A stretch of DNA of 64,000 nucleotides from Siphonodentalium dalli (lineage: Eukaryota; Mollusca; Scaphopoda; Gadilida; Siphonodentaliidae). A model generated the notes under the pieces. That model did no database searches. It saw only the letters and a program-made list of their open reading frames with translations, and had not been told where the DNA came from. The stretch covers positions 53,611,899-53,675,898 of the forward strand of contig CP136067.1 in the NCBI GenBank assembly GCA_032622095.1. Reading direction: 5' to 3'. Each line of letters opens with the position of its first letter. Positions within the stretch are counted from its first letter, which is position 1. Below, in pieces: positions 44,788-56,720 of the stretch. The position numbers were made by a program, and so were the translations under genes.

Positions 44788-45125
44788 AGGGGGACTGTAC
44801 ACTAAATCCGGCCATTTTTTGCGACCATCTCATTTTATACTCGACATAATCTATGCAACAAATGAATGATTTTGAACCATGGATGAGTGCAATATACAGT
44901 CATTTACCGTATGAACGATACAAACAACATGGTAATTATAACGAAAATGATTTTATGACTCCAGCCATAAATTCATTTTCATTATAATTACCATGTTGTT
45001 TACATTGTTGATAGAGCACAATAGTGTATTTTGCACTAATCAATTCATTCATTTGTTGCATACATTATGTTGAGTATAATAGGAGATGGTCCCATAAATG
45101 GCCGGATTCAGTGTACAGTACCCCT
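44788..45125. mobile_element. Intact TTAA-type palindromic MITE
   Basis: 338 bp, ends AGGGGGACTGTACACTAAAT and, inverted, AGGGGTACTGTACACTGAAT. The left flank is TTAA (44784-44787); the right flank is ATAA, one base off. The arms are complementary across most of the element, including CAAACAACATGGTAATTATA / TATAATTACCATGTTGTTTA. This copy defines the element split by the CR1-like insertion at 11423-16787. Confidence 0.8.
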
Positions 45126-45516
45126 ATAAAGGAACAAATATGGGGTAAATATTGAAATTGGGAGTCCCTTTGACTTGACTAATTCTCTATTTTGGTCCAA
45201 TTTACAAACAATTCAATTAAATATAATAGTAACTCTGTCATCATAAAAGACATTACAGGGACAATGCATATGACACAATTACTTATCATCAGTATATATA
45301 CATGTACATGTATACAAACACAACAAATCATTAAATAGAGAATGCATGGTATACTATAATACATCGATGTCGCGTTTAATAGATGTATACTTATGGATAA
45401 TAATATATGGATAATATATTTACCAATATATGGTCTATGGTGTGTATCAACGGAGTTATATTTACTTATATACATGTGTGTACTCGCGCACCTACAAATG
45501 TGAACGCGCGTAAGCC

Positions 45517-45906
45517 TCAGGATTTTCTGAAAAATTCCAAAATCTTTTTAATAAATATCGAAAGGTTTTTTGTTTTGCGCTCGCTATTTTTATTGAATAA
45601 TTTGTTCAACTTCAAAGTGTTTGGTCTATTGAAATAATATGGTTTGATGTATCTTACTCTCATACCCTTTAATTTTTCACACTTCCAGATAACGCGGAAT
45701 TCATCTCCTAACTCTGCATTATATAATGTGCACTTTATTTCCGAGTAGTCTCGGTTTGTCCATGATCCTTCTTCGATTGGTAATTTATGATGATTTATTG
45801 TCCGGAATCTCATGAGAGCGTGTATCATATATGTATCGCTGGATGACAAATATTGTTCGCGGACAAAGTTATCTTCCATAGGATTTTGGTGGAGATTTCC
45901 CACCAA
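45517..45906 (-). pseudogene. L1-like ORF2 C-terminal domain
   Basis: Translation contains ALMRFRTINHHKLPIEEGSW, then CTLYNAELGDEFRVIWKCEK, VRYIKPYYFNRPNTLKLNKL and a final IKKILEFF. This is the conserved C-terminal tail (RFRTSNH.LPIE.GRW..C.LC...IGDE.H...C) of L1/Tx1-like ORF2 proteins in invertebrates. The reverse transcriptase and endonuclease that should precede it are absent; ORF1 sequence lies directly upstream. Confidence 0.75.
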
Positions 45907-46144
45907 GTTGAGTATTGTTCACAGCTACACGGCCGGTGTTATTGAACGAACACTGTTTCTGAGGATTTCCTTGTTTGAATTTGAGTGGTGATTTTGGCTT
46001 TTGTGTTTGCTTATGCCGATAATTCTGAGTTCTCGGTATGGCCCCTGCAGTTAATTTATAGTTTGGCAGAACGAAACTTATTTCTGATGAACTTTGCTTT
46101 TGCTGGTGCTGCCATTCTCGCTGTTGGTGTCGTGGTTGTTGATT

Positions 46145-47850
46145 TTAACGTTGTTGTTGTTGTTGCTGCTGTTGTTGTTGATGTTGTTGTTTACCTCGTG
46201 GAGGACTATTGGTGCGATCAGTTAACACATTATTTGTTTGTGAATTATCCTCTCTGTAGTTTGGCTTGATGTTAGGCGAAAATTGCTTATTGTCGACGTA
46301 TATTCTGTCAGAAACAACTCGAGCTTTGTGTCCCTTGTTTCGGGTCTCTTTTGCAATCGGATTTAGCATTTCTTTCCTATACTCGTTTACCGAGATGGGA
46401 TAATGTGATCGTTTATGTAGTATTTCGTTCCATTTAACAAACCACTAGCTTTCCTTATCGACTCCTTATCATTCAATTTACTGAATTTAACAAGAATTGG
46501 CCGTTTCCCCTTGTCGTCGAATTTTCCCATACGCATTACTTGCTCGAATTCTATTATCCTTGTATACGAATATGTAGTGATTGCCTGATGAATTCTTCAA
46601 GAACAGTTTCAGTTGTAATGTCGTCCTTGTCCCTTTCGAATTCCTCTACGCCGCTGAATATTAAATCACAGTGCATTGCATCAATTTGTAAATTTGTTAC
46701 CTGCTCAATCACATACTGTGTTCGTCTATCCATGAGGTCGAGTTTGGCACTTTTCTGGAATTCTTCCACTTTCATCTGTTTTTTAGCTTGGTTTGTATCG
46801 TCCAGTCTTTGTTCAAGAATGTCCTGTTTACATTCAATCGAAGCTAGCTACTCTTCCCGACAATGCTCTGACAGACTGTTCAATCGATGTGAGTTTATGA
46901 TTGATTTCTGATTTTGAATTTATGGTCCATACTGTCAGAATTGAAATTATGTGATTCAGCTTTGAGTCGGTGTCACCTCCGCTGCACATAATGCTATTCA
47001 CTTCCAAGTTACTATTGTTCTGAGTGTTTGATTCAGGGTGATTATGAATGTGGGTATCCATACTTTCTCCTGTCGACGATCTGGTTGGGTTCAAGTCTAG
47101 ATTGATGAGATCATGTTCACTTTGGATCGACCCTGCATTCCTTTGAAGTTAACCCTTTACCCAACATAATGGCCCTGTGCCAATGCATTCTCTTATATAT
47201 GCGAGTCGACCATAGGTCGCCTCGCATATATAAGAGAATGCATTGGCTTAACACATTAAAAATTATAAAATTGTTAAAGAATGTAAGAAAAAATGGTAAA
47301 AAGTGTTAAAAAAAGATTTTGTTTAGGCCAATGCATTCTCTTATATATGCGAGGCGACCTATGGTCGACTCGCATATATAAGAGAATGCATTGGCACAGG
47401 GCATAACTGTAACCATCACAATGTGGTCAAGGAGCCGGTTCCAATGATATCCATATTTGTATGGTTCTATTGAGACAGACCGAAGATATTTTAGGCTGTT
47501 GAATCTTTATTTGGCCGGTTTTGGCCGCTTTGTTGGGTAAAGGGTTAAAGGCTTGGTTTCCAGTTTTGAAGTCGAATAGCTGCATATTCGAATCTTCTGG
47601 GTTTTCGGGATGAAATTCATTAGATATGTCACTGTTATAGTCAGTGTTTACTACACTAAGACTATTATACACTACAGATGACAAATCTGGTTGTTCAGTT
47701 CCATTTTCACCGACGCCGCCATCTTTGTTTACTTTTTGAATTTGAAAAGATCTGCGACAGTGTTCAAAGTTGACATCTCTACCATCGTACCTTATTTTTC
47801 CGAATTTCACGACACATATTAATCCATAGTATCCAATAAGTATATACATC
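46145..47850 (-). pseudogene. L1-like ORF1 (RRM-type), frame-broken and MITE-interrupted
   Basis: Read on the minus strand in several frames: an N-terminal segment (47849-47550), a middle segment with coiled-coil-like ISILTVWTINSKSEINHKLT (47094-46834), DLMDRRTQYVIEQVTNL and DAMHCDLIFSGVEEFERDKD (46775-46554), then MRMGKFDDKGKRPILVKFSK, LLNGTKYYINDH and MLNPIAKETRNKGHKARVVS. These are the coiled coil, RRM and C-terminal domain of L1 ORF1p, an RNA chaperone. A CAA/CAG-type repeat codes for polyGln just after it (46150-46185). The TTAA element at 47153-47544 interrupts the N-terminal region. Confidence 0.75.
47153..47544. mobile_element. TTAA-flanked double-hairpin element, 392 bp
   Basis: TTAA at 47149-47152 and 47545-47548. 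Perfect ends CCCTTTACCCAACA and TGTTGGGTAAAGGG. Two hairpins, 47178-47246 and 47328-47396, are exact inverted copies of one another: each pairs GCCAATGCATTCTCTTATAT with ATATAAGAGAATGCATTGGC around TCGACCATAGGTCG. The CCCTTT start is piggyBac-like. It shares this hairpin with the element at 7712-8162 although the termini differ. Confidence 0.85.
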
Positions 47851-48769
47851 GTAGTATATCCGAAACTGAATCTCGAAATTTAACTTATTATCGGCGTTTT
47901 CGTTCACAAAAAATTCAAACGTCTTTATTGTTTGCGCATGCGCACGGCATCCATCATGAATGTTTATTTTAATTTTAGTGCATGGCCATATATTGTCTTT
48001 AAACCTGGCTTGGAACAAAATTATACAAATGACATGCAGAGGACAAATCTGCGGTGGGGGTCTATACCCAACACACCCATACCTTGTATATATGATGTAT
48101 GTATGTTTTTGCTTCCCCCTCCCGCTGAGGCTCACAGAAATACAAAACGGCAAAACTGCCTTTTTTTAAAAGTAAATATATCTGGCCACCTATGCATCAT
48201 GTTAATGGGTTCATGTGTGGTACATGTGTGGTACATGTGTGGTACATGTGTATCTAATTATTTTCTGATATGGAAAACGTACAGAAGGTGGTTTTATGGT
48301 GTCGAATCTTTAAGGATCAGATGCCCCGATTTTATCCTAGGAATTCACTCTTGCAATATTCATCATATCTTGTAGATATATACGCTCTGCTGAATATATT
48401 TATGTCGCATACTGTCACGATAGTTTCGTCGCCTAACCTCGTCGCCACTGTCGAGCAATTCGGCGCTTTTGAATTAGCTCTATATCTCCATTTGGGGTAA
48501 ACAAAAGTTTGCCCAATAATTTGGCCACCGACAGCGCGAACACTGTTTATGTGCAAAAATAAATCATTCACAATACAATTATTTTTATAATGGAAAACAA
48601 ATGCCCTGTGGCCAAGTAAGTTACCCAATTTCATGGCACACATTGGGGGTCACCTAGCACTCAATTGTAACAGACAACTATAGTTATTTTCCATTGACGA
48701 CAGTATTAGCTATAAGTCCCGCCGGCCATGGGTTAAGCCCATTTGAACTTCAAGTGGTCACTTTTCCAT

Positions 48770-49106
48770 TATAACATCATCCGATACACCACTCGGTGAC
48801 AACAAACATGCCCGCCTCAGATTAAACTGTAGCAATTTGAATTACCACAAATATTCTAACTTCGTTTCCGACCAACCCATGTGTACCTGTGGAGGCTGTG
48901 TTGAAGTAGAGGACACAGAACATTATCTACTTGAATTCCAATTATACAATGCACAGCGATTGTTATTTATGAACGAAGTATCTTATATATATAACATCAC
49001 CGCCAATATACTTCAACATGGTTCTAATGAACTATCGCAGGAAGATAACATAACGATTTTCCGAGAAGTTCAGAAATACATTATTCGAACAAAAAGATTC
49101 AAATAA
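48770..49106 (+). pseudogene. LINE ORF2 C-terminal relic
   Basis: The frame gives DNKHARLRLNCSNLNYHKYS, then PMCTCGGCVEVEDTEHYLLE, and ends TIFREVQKYIIRTKRFK before a stop. It has the HxRLRxxCS...CxCG...EHY..E...Y..QR layout also found at 37060-37616 and 55790-56100, so three copies of one LINE family left tails in this window. Confidence 0.7.
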
Positions 49107-49920
49107 AATCTCGACCACAATCCAAGGGCTTCCACTTGAACCACACACATGCATATCATCTATCATCTAACAGTTACCAAATCGACTCATATCGTCAAAA
49201 ATCGCGTGAGAAATAGAAATATTAATGTTGATGTTATTAGATATTCATACAAATCCAAATGATAGTGGTGTCGTCTCGGATGCAAAAATGCTACACAAAA
49301 TTAGTGTATAAATTAAAAACAATAGCTTATCAGTTACACTCCCCACCTCCCCTCCATATACTGCATATCAGACTCGCCCAACCGTTTGATATGTCACCTC
49401 ACACTCTTGTCTATACCAATCTATACTTCGTTCCGCTATACTATATCTATTTTCAATCAATTTCTTTCTATTTCTCCATAAGAAAAAAAAATCTCATTTT
49501 GATATATCTATCGATCCAGCCCACACGGTGAGTAGCTGATTAACATATATACCAACAACAATCTTCTAAAATTATTATGAACACAATTACCTAATATTAT
49601 GTCATCAGTCTCACAGTGTGGGCTTATTTACACGTAATCGGAAACGACCCCCATAAGCTTTATGCTTGATGTCGGATCCCCTCCATACAACCAATATTCA
49701 TGCTTCATATTTTGTAACATGCACTGTATTTGAATTATATGGAATAAATACTGTTTATATCAACGTGCCCATTGCGGTATTTTAATGATAATCTTGCATT
49801 TCCACAACTGCCCCATTATAATATACTGCACAGACATCAGCAGATACCCAGACCCCTTCCATAACTCCGGGACAACACCAGACTCTTCTTGGCCATCTGA
49901 ACAAAAATGAGCGCCACATT

Positions 49921-52900
49921 CACGTATGCTATGAGTTTCTGTTCCTGCATCACGTATGCTATGAGTTTCTGTTCCTGCATCACGTATGCTATGAGTTTCT
50001 GTTCCTGCATCACGTATGCTATGAGTTTCTGTTCCTGCATCACGTATGCTATGAGTTTCTGTTCCTGCATCACGTATGCTATGAGTTTCTGTTCCTGCAT
50101 CACGTATGCTATGAGTTTCTGTTCCTGCATCACGTATGCTATGAGTTTCTGTTCCTGCATCACGTATGCTATGAGTTTCTGTTCCTGCATCACGTATGCT
50201 ATGAGTTTCTGTTCCTGCATCACGTATGCTATGAGTTTCTGTTCCTGCATCACGTATGCTATGAGTTTCTGTTCCTGCATCACGTATGCTATGAGTTTCT
50301 GTTCCTGCATCACGTATGCTATGAGTTTCTGTTCCTGCATCACGTATGCTATGAGTTTCTGTTCCTGCATCACGTATGCTATGAGTTTCTGTTCCTGCAT
50401 CACGTATGCTATGAGTTTCTGTTCCTGCATCACGTATGCTATGAGTTTCTGTTCCTGCATCACGTATGCTATGAGTTTCTGTTCCTGCATCACGTATGCT
50501 ATGAGTTTCTGTTCCTGCATCACGTATGCTATGAGTTTCTGTTCCTGCATCACGTATGCTATGAGTTTCTGTTCCTGCATCACGTATGCTATGAGTTTCT
50601 GTTCCTGCATCACGTATGCTATGAGTTTCTGTTCCTGCATCACGTATGCTATGAGTTTCTGTTCCTGCATCACGTATGCTATGAGTTTCTGTTCCTGCAT
50701 CACGTATGCTATGAGTTTCTGTTCCTGCATCACGTATGCTATGAGTTTCTGTTCCTGCATCACGTATGCTATGAGTTTCTGTTCCTGCATCACGTATGCT
50801 ATGAGTTTCTGTTCCTGCATCACGTATGCTATGAGTTTCTGTTCCTGCATCACGTATGCTATGAGTTTCTGTTCCTGCATCACGTATGCTATGAGTTTCT
50901 GTTCCTGCATCACGTATGCTATGAGTTTCTGTTCCTGCATCACGTATGCTATGAGTTTCTGTTCCTGCATCACGTATGCTATGAGTTTCTGTTCCTGCAT
51001 CACGTATGCTATGAGTTTCTGTTCCTGCATCACGTATGCTATGAGTTTCTGTTCCTGCATCACGTATGCTATGAGTTTCTGTTCCTGCATCACGTATGCT
51101 ATGAGTTTCTGTTCCTGCATCACGTATGCTATGAGTTTCTGTTCCTGCATCACGTATGCTATGAGTTTCTGTTCCTGCATCACGTATGCTATGAGTTTCT
51201 GTTCCTGCATCACGTATGCTATGAGTTTCTGTTCCTGCATCACGTATGCTATGAGTTTCTGTTCCTGCATCACGTATGCTATGAGTTTCTGTTCCTGCAT
51301 CACGTATGCTATGAGTTTCTGTTCCTGCATCACGTATGCTATGAGTTTCTGTTCCTGCATCACGTATGCTATGAGTTTCTGTTCCTGCATCACGTATGCT
51401 ATGAGTTTCTGTTCCTGCATCACGTATGCTATGAGTTTCTGTTCCTGCATCACGTATGCTATGAGTTTCTGTTCCTGCATCACGTATGCTATGAGTTTCT
51501 GTTCCTGCATCACGTATGCTATGAGTTTCTGTTCCTGCATCACGTATGCTATGAGTTTCTGTTCCTGCATCACGTATGCTATGAGTTTCTGTTCCTGCAT
51601 CACGTATGCTATGAGTTTCTGTTCCTGCATCACGTATGCTATGAGTTTCTGTTCCTGCATCACGTATGCTATGAGTTTCTGTTCCTGCATCACGTATGCT
51701 ATGAGTTTCTGTTCCTGCATCACGTATGCTATGAGTTTCTGTTCCTGCATCACGTATGCTATGAGTTTCTGTTCCTGCATCACGTATGCTATGAGTTTCT
51801 GTTCCTGCATCACGTATGCTATGAGTTTCTGTTCCTGCATCACGTATGCTATGAGTTTCTGTTCCTGCATCACGTATGCTATGAGTTTCTGTTCCTGCAT
51901 CACGTATGCTATGAGTTTCTGTTCCTGCATCACGTATGCTATGAGTTTCTGTTCCTGCATCACGTATGCTATGAGTTTCTGTTCCTGCATCACGTATGCT
52001 ATGAGTTTCTGTTCCTGCATCACGTATGCTATGAGTTTCTGTTCCTGCATCACGTATGCTATGAGTTTCTGTTCCTGCATCACGTATGCTATGAGTTTCT
52101 GTTCCTGCATCACGTATGCTATGAGTTTCTGTTCCTGCATCACGTATGCTATGAGTTTCTGTTCCTGCATCACGTATGCTATGAGTTTCTGTTCCTGCAT
52201 CACGTATGCTATGAGTTTCTGTTCCTGCATCACGTATGCTATGAGTTTCTGTTCCTGCATCACGTATGCTATGAGTTTCTGTTCCTGCATCACGTATGCT
52301 ATGAGTTTCTGTTCCTGCATCACGTATGCTATGAGTTTCTGTTCCTGCATCACGTATGCTATGAGTTTCTGTTCCTGCATCACGTATGCTATGAGTTTCT
52401 GTTCCTGCATCACGTATGCTATGAGTTTCTGTTCCTGCATCACGTATGCTATGAGTTTCTGTTCCTGCATCACGTATGCTATGAGTTTCTGTTCCTGCAT
52501 CACGTATGCTATGAGTTTCTGTTCCTGCATCACGTATGCTATGAGTTTCTGTTCCTGCATCACGTATGCTATGAGTTTCTGTTCCTGCATCACGTATGCT
52601 ATGAGTTTCTGTTCCTGCATCACGTATGCTATGAGTTTCTGTTCCTGCATCACGTATGCTATGAGTTTCTGTTCCTGCATCACGTATGCTATGAGTTTCT
52701 GTTCCTGCATCACGTATGCTATGAGTTTCTGTTCCTGCATCACGTATGCTATGAGTTTCTGTTCCTGCATCACGTATGCTATGAGTTTCTGTTCCTGCAT
52801 CACGTATGCTATGAGTTTCTGTTCCTGCATCACGTATGCTATGAGTTTCTGTTCCTGCATCACGTATGCTATGAGTTTCTGTTCCTGCATCACGTATGCT

Positions 52901-53123
52901 ATGAGTTTCTGTTCCTGCATCACGTATGCTATGAGTTTCTGTTCCTGCATCACGTATGCTATGAGTTTCTGTTCCTGCATCACGTATGCTATGAGTTTCT
53001 GTTCCTGCATCACGTATGCTATGAGTTTCTGTTCCTGCATCACGTATGCTATGAGTTTCTGTTCCTGCATCACGTATGCTATGAGTTTCTGTTCCTGCAT
53101 CACGTATGCTATGAGTTTCTGTT
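49921..53123 (+). repeat. 30-bp minisatellite, about 106.7 perfect copies
   Basis: The unit starts CACGTATGCTATGAG and ends TTTCTGTTCCTGCAT. From 49921 to 53100 I see 106 identical copies with no substitution, then a 23-nt partial copy ending CTGTT. Because 30 is a multiple of three, reading frames run the full length on both strands (ten-residue repeats such as ETHSIRDAGT on the minus strand). They are artefacts of the period. Perfect homogeneity means very recent expansion or conversion, or an assembly collapse or extension. Confidence 0.97.
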
Positions 53124-53379
53124 TCCAGGGAATTTTCCATCAAAGATAATAAACCAATCGGCAGCCAGATTTTTATATGCTGACTCGACATAAATTCAAG
53201 AAGCGTAACTCTATATAATTAGTTGCGTGTAACCTGAACCTTCAAAGTTCTACGCCTTTTCATTGTGGTGAAAGATTTATTTAGTATAGAGTTATCAACC
53301 ATAGAATAATATACGGAGTTTGCAGGGATAATCTCTGTAATCTGTGGCTTATCGGCGATCTGTGGCTTATCGGCGATCC

Positions 53380-56130
53380 GTGGGTTCTACGTACACTGCT
53401 GAATGTTCGTACTGAAAATTAATGACAACATTTCCCTTGCGCTCGATAGCGACCTGGATGTCATAATAGGTGGAGATTTCAGTGAAACTATGAACACAAC
53501 GGTAATGGCAAAATAAACGGCATATGTAGCGAGCGTGGTCTGACCCAATTGGTCGGTGATAAAACGCATTTTATTGAAAACTCCTCATCTGTTCTCGACT
53601 TGCTCATGACTAGCAACCCCGACCTTGTTGATCCCGGTAACATATTCGACAACATAGTTATATAGGTATCACTGTCCAGTTGTTGCTCGGATAAAACTTT
53701 TGAAAAATAAATCGGCTATAACCCCCAATAGACGTGTCTGGAATTATAATCTGGCTGACTTCGATACCACGAACGAAGACTTATCAAGCTGGAACTATGA
53801 CGATAATACACCATTTGAACTATCAGCTTATGCAGATAACTTGACTCCAAAAACTGAGAAGGTATGAAGTGAAAATATCTCCAATAAGATAGTACTGATC
53901 CGGAAAGGTAGTCCCCAATGGCTTAAGTGTAATATTCGGAAACTGATGAGGCAACGAAATCGATTACACAAGATAGCTAAAAAGCAAAACACAAACTTTA
54001 GATCTAAACGTAATGAAACTACATCGGCTATTAGAAAAAGCAAACGTGATTATGACACCAAGAATGACCAGTCCTCTTGTGGAAAACCCTCCAAAAAATA
54101 GTATTTGCAACCAGTGATCGATCAATACCCCCCTTAAACATAAACGGCGACTTCCTGATCTCACCAACTGAAAAGCAAATGCTTTCTATTCCTATTTTTG
54201 TAATATTTCATCAGTTGATGACGTCGTGAAACGCCTACCAGTGCTCGATCCTGATAACTCCATATCCACATTAAGCGATATAAAAATCACAGCCCCTGAC
54301 ATTTACAAAGCGTTAAAAAGTCTCAAAATATCTAAGTCAAGTGGGCCCGACGGAATTTTGAAAAATTGTGCCTCCTCGCTCTGTGAACCTCTTGAATTCT
54401 ATTTTAGAATATTTACCTAACAGCTAGCTACTACCCACCCCAGTGGAAGCGTTCCCATGTTACACCTATATTCAAGAGCGGTGATCCCAGTCTATATCAA
54501 ATTACCGACCAATTTCCCTACTAAGCTGCGTCTCAAAGGTCTATGAAAAATGTATTTATAAATACCTATGGGAATTTCTTGATGAAAACAAATCCTATCA
54601 TTTTACCAAGCTGGTTTCATGCGCAATGACTCGACCGTTTTCCAACTTACCGAAATATATGAAAATATGTGTCGATCACTAGACGACGGAAAAGAGGTCC
54701 GGTGTATATTCTGCGACAAAAGTAAAGCGTTCGATAAAGTCTGGCACCGTGGCCTCTTGAACAAACTGATTAAAATGGTTATAAGTGGAAACTTGTAATA
54801 CTTAATGAAATCGTATCTTGAATGTAGGCAAAAACGAGTTGTCATAGACAGCACACGCTCGGAATTACAAGATGTAATATCCGGTGTCCCACACGGCTAA
54901 GTATTAGGCCCACTTCTGTTTTTAATTTATACTAATGATATAACCGAAAATATACGGTGTAGCACTCGTCTATTTGCCGATGATACCTCTCTATTTCTCA
55001 CTATCGAAGACCCTATACTATGACCGCAAAACTAATAAATGATGACCTCGAAACTCTCATGTGTTGGGCATCAGAATGGCTTGTAAAATTCGAGCCCTCT
55101 TATACTCCAGGAAAGAAACACCAGTATATCACCCACATTTGACAATGGGAGCCTCGACAATTGTCGAGGATGACAGCCATAAACATCTGGGACTTACTTT
55201 CGACAACATGGGCCACATCAGATCTATGCTTGATAAAGCATGGATTCGAGTAAATTTAGTACTTAAACATAGATACAGGCTATGCAGAGTAACGCTTGAA
55301 AAAATACATTACATATTTATCCGACCAATACTGGAATATGCCTACCCTGTGTGGGATAAATGTCCTGATTATCTTAGTGCTGACATTGAAAAGATTCAGT
55401 ACGAAATGGCCCGAATAGTAACAGGTGAAACCATCAGTACGAGTAATGCGCGTCTTTTATCAGAAACTGGCGGGGAACTCCTCTCCTCGCGTCATAGAAA
55501 ACACAAGCTATACCAATTTTTAAAAATGATACGTGGAACTTCACCATCAATTTTAAGAAATTTTGTACGACCAATCCAGGCAAACAATTCCAGATATAAC
55601 TTCAGATTTTAACATATAAGGCTACCCTCGAATATTAACCATGAATTCTTTCTTACCAGATGCAATTACCGAATGGAACAAACTGCCGGAAACTACAAAG
55701 GGCAGCAGTACAATCGAAGACTTCAAAAAGGAACTCAACAGTGCCAATATACGTCCACCTGCATATGCCGTAAAACTCACATTCTTCATACCCGGTTAAG
55801 ACTGAACTGCAGCCACCTGAGTTGTGACCTGACAGGTAATCATGTAAAAATTTCCCTCTTCTGTTTATGTGGGGAACTTGAGACAATTTACCACTATCTC
55901 TTTGAATATACATTTTATCAAGAGCCCAGAAGAGAACTATATGACTCCCTACCTAATGTTGCTCTATCTGAGAATACTCTATTGCGGAGATCAGGGGAGC
56001 TTAGTCTTCGCGAAAACAAACAATTTTAATGCAGTACAGACATATTGTGAGAACAAAAAGATTCCCATGATTCTATCATTTGTACGGGTTACGAATTGCT
56101 TTGGATTCCGGCCGCGTTATGCGGCAGCAT
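53380..56130 (+). mobile_element. Frame-broken LINE, 5'-truncated
   Basis: Starts within the endonuclease (MTSNPDLVDP block, 53600) and runs through reverse transcriptase to the C-terminal domain. Visible blocks are SSGPDG (54340), DKSKAFDKVWHRGLLNKL (54720), GVPHG followed by a stop then VLGPLLFLIYTND (54890), LFADDTSLFL (54970), HKHLGLTFDN (55180), ILEYAYPVWDKCPDYL (55330) and HTRLRLNCSHLSCDL (55790). Multiple stops and shifts show long decay. The frames at 55061-55612 and 54226-54420 are its longest open pieces. Confidence 0.8.
54226..55612 (+). pseudogene. Reverse transcriptase relic of the 53-56 kb LINE
   Basis: Polymerase palm blocks KSLKISKSSGPDGIL, KAFDKVWHRGL, FADDTSLF and the thumb segment IHYIFIRPILEYAYPVWDKC are all recognisable but lie in different frames. 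The GVPQG turn carries a TAA in place of the Gln-following position. It has no intact catalytic protein. Confidence 0.8.
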
Positions 56131-56582
56131 GATATTCCCCAATATATACGTAGTACTAAATGCCTTCCGGTAACGGATATTTTGTATGTTACTTACTTGT
56201 TATTATCCTGTATATACGTGAACTGATTCCACATGAAGGATGCTGCGATATTCATAGTGAACACCTTTGAAATAGGAATTGTCCTGTTTCGGGTTAGTGC
56301 TGCTGAATGTGTTCTTGTACTCACGGAAGCTATATAATCCACGACATATTTTGATTATGAACACTCGTAGCCGTACTGTGTGTTTATTTAATTACTTTTT
56401 GACGGATGTAACCAGTTAACAGCCAATGTGGTCGATCCCCTCCCATGGCGCCTAACGCATGCATATTACTATAGACGAGCATAATTTTTTATCACGCAAC
56501 AACCCAATTTTTTGAAAACTCCCCACTACTTTCATCATTTCACGATTCATCTGTCCCCATCCTGTCTTCTACTTTCTCACCC

Positions 56583-56585
56583 CTC

Positions 56586-56671
<86 letters not shown>

Positions 56672-56720
56672 CTCTCTCCCTCTCTCTTTCTTTTTCTCTC
56701 TCTCTCTCTCTCCCTCTCTA
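56583..56720 (+). repeat. CT microsatellite
   Basis: About 85 nt of uninterrupted CT from 56590, then CCT-broken CT runs. A proline/leucine/serine frame over it is only the repeat. Confidence 0.95.

Noticed and set aside
46145-46185. PolyGln tract as a functional domain
   Set aside because: It is a short CAA/CAG-type expansion in a decayed L1-like relic.
49760-53191. Reading frames of more than 1,000 aa on both strands over the 30-bp repeat
   Set aside because: A perfect repeat with a period divisible by three and no stop in a unit is open by necessity. Three different frames are open at once, there is no signal peptide, and the flanking sequence is not protein-like.
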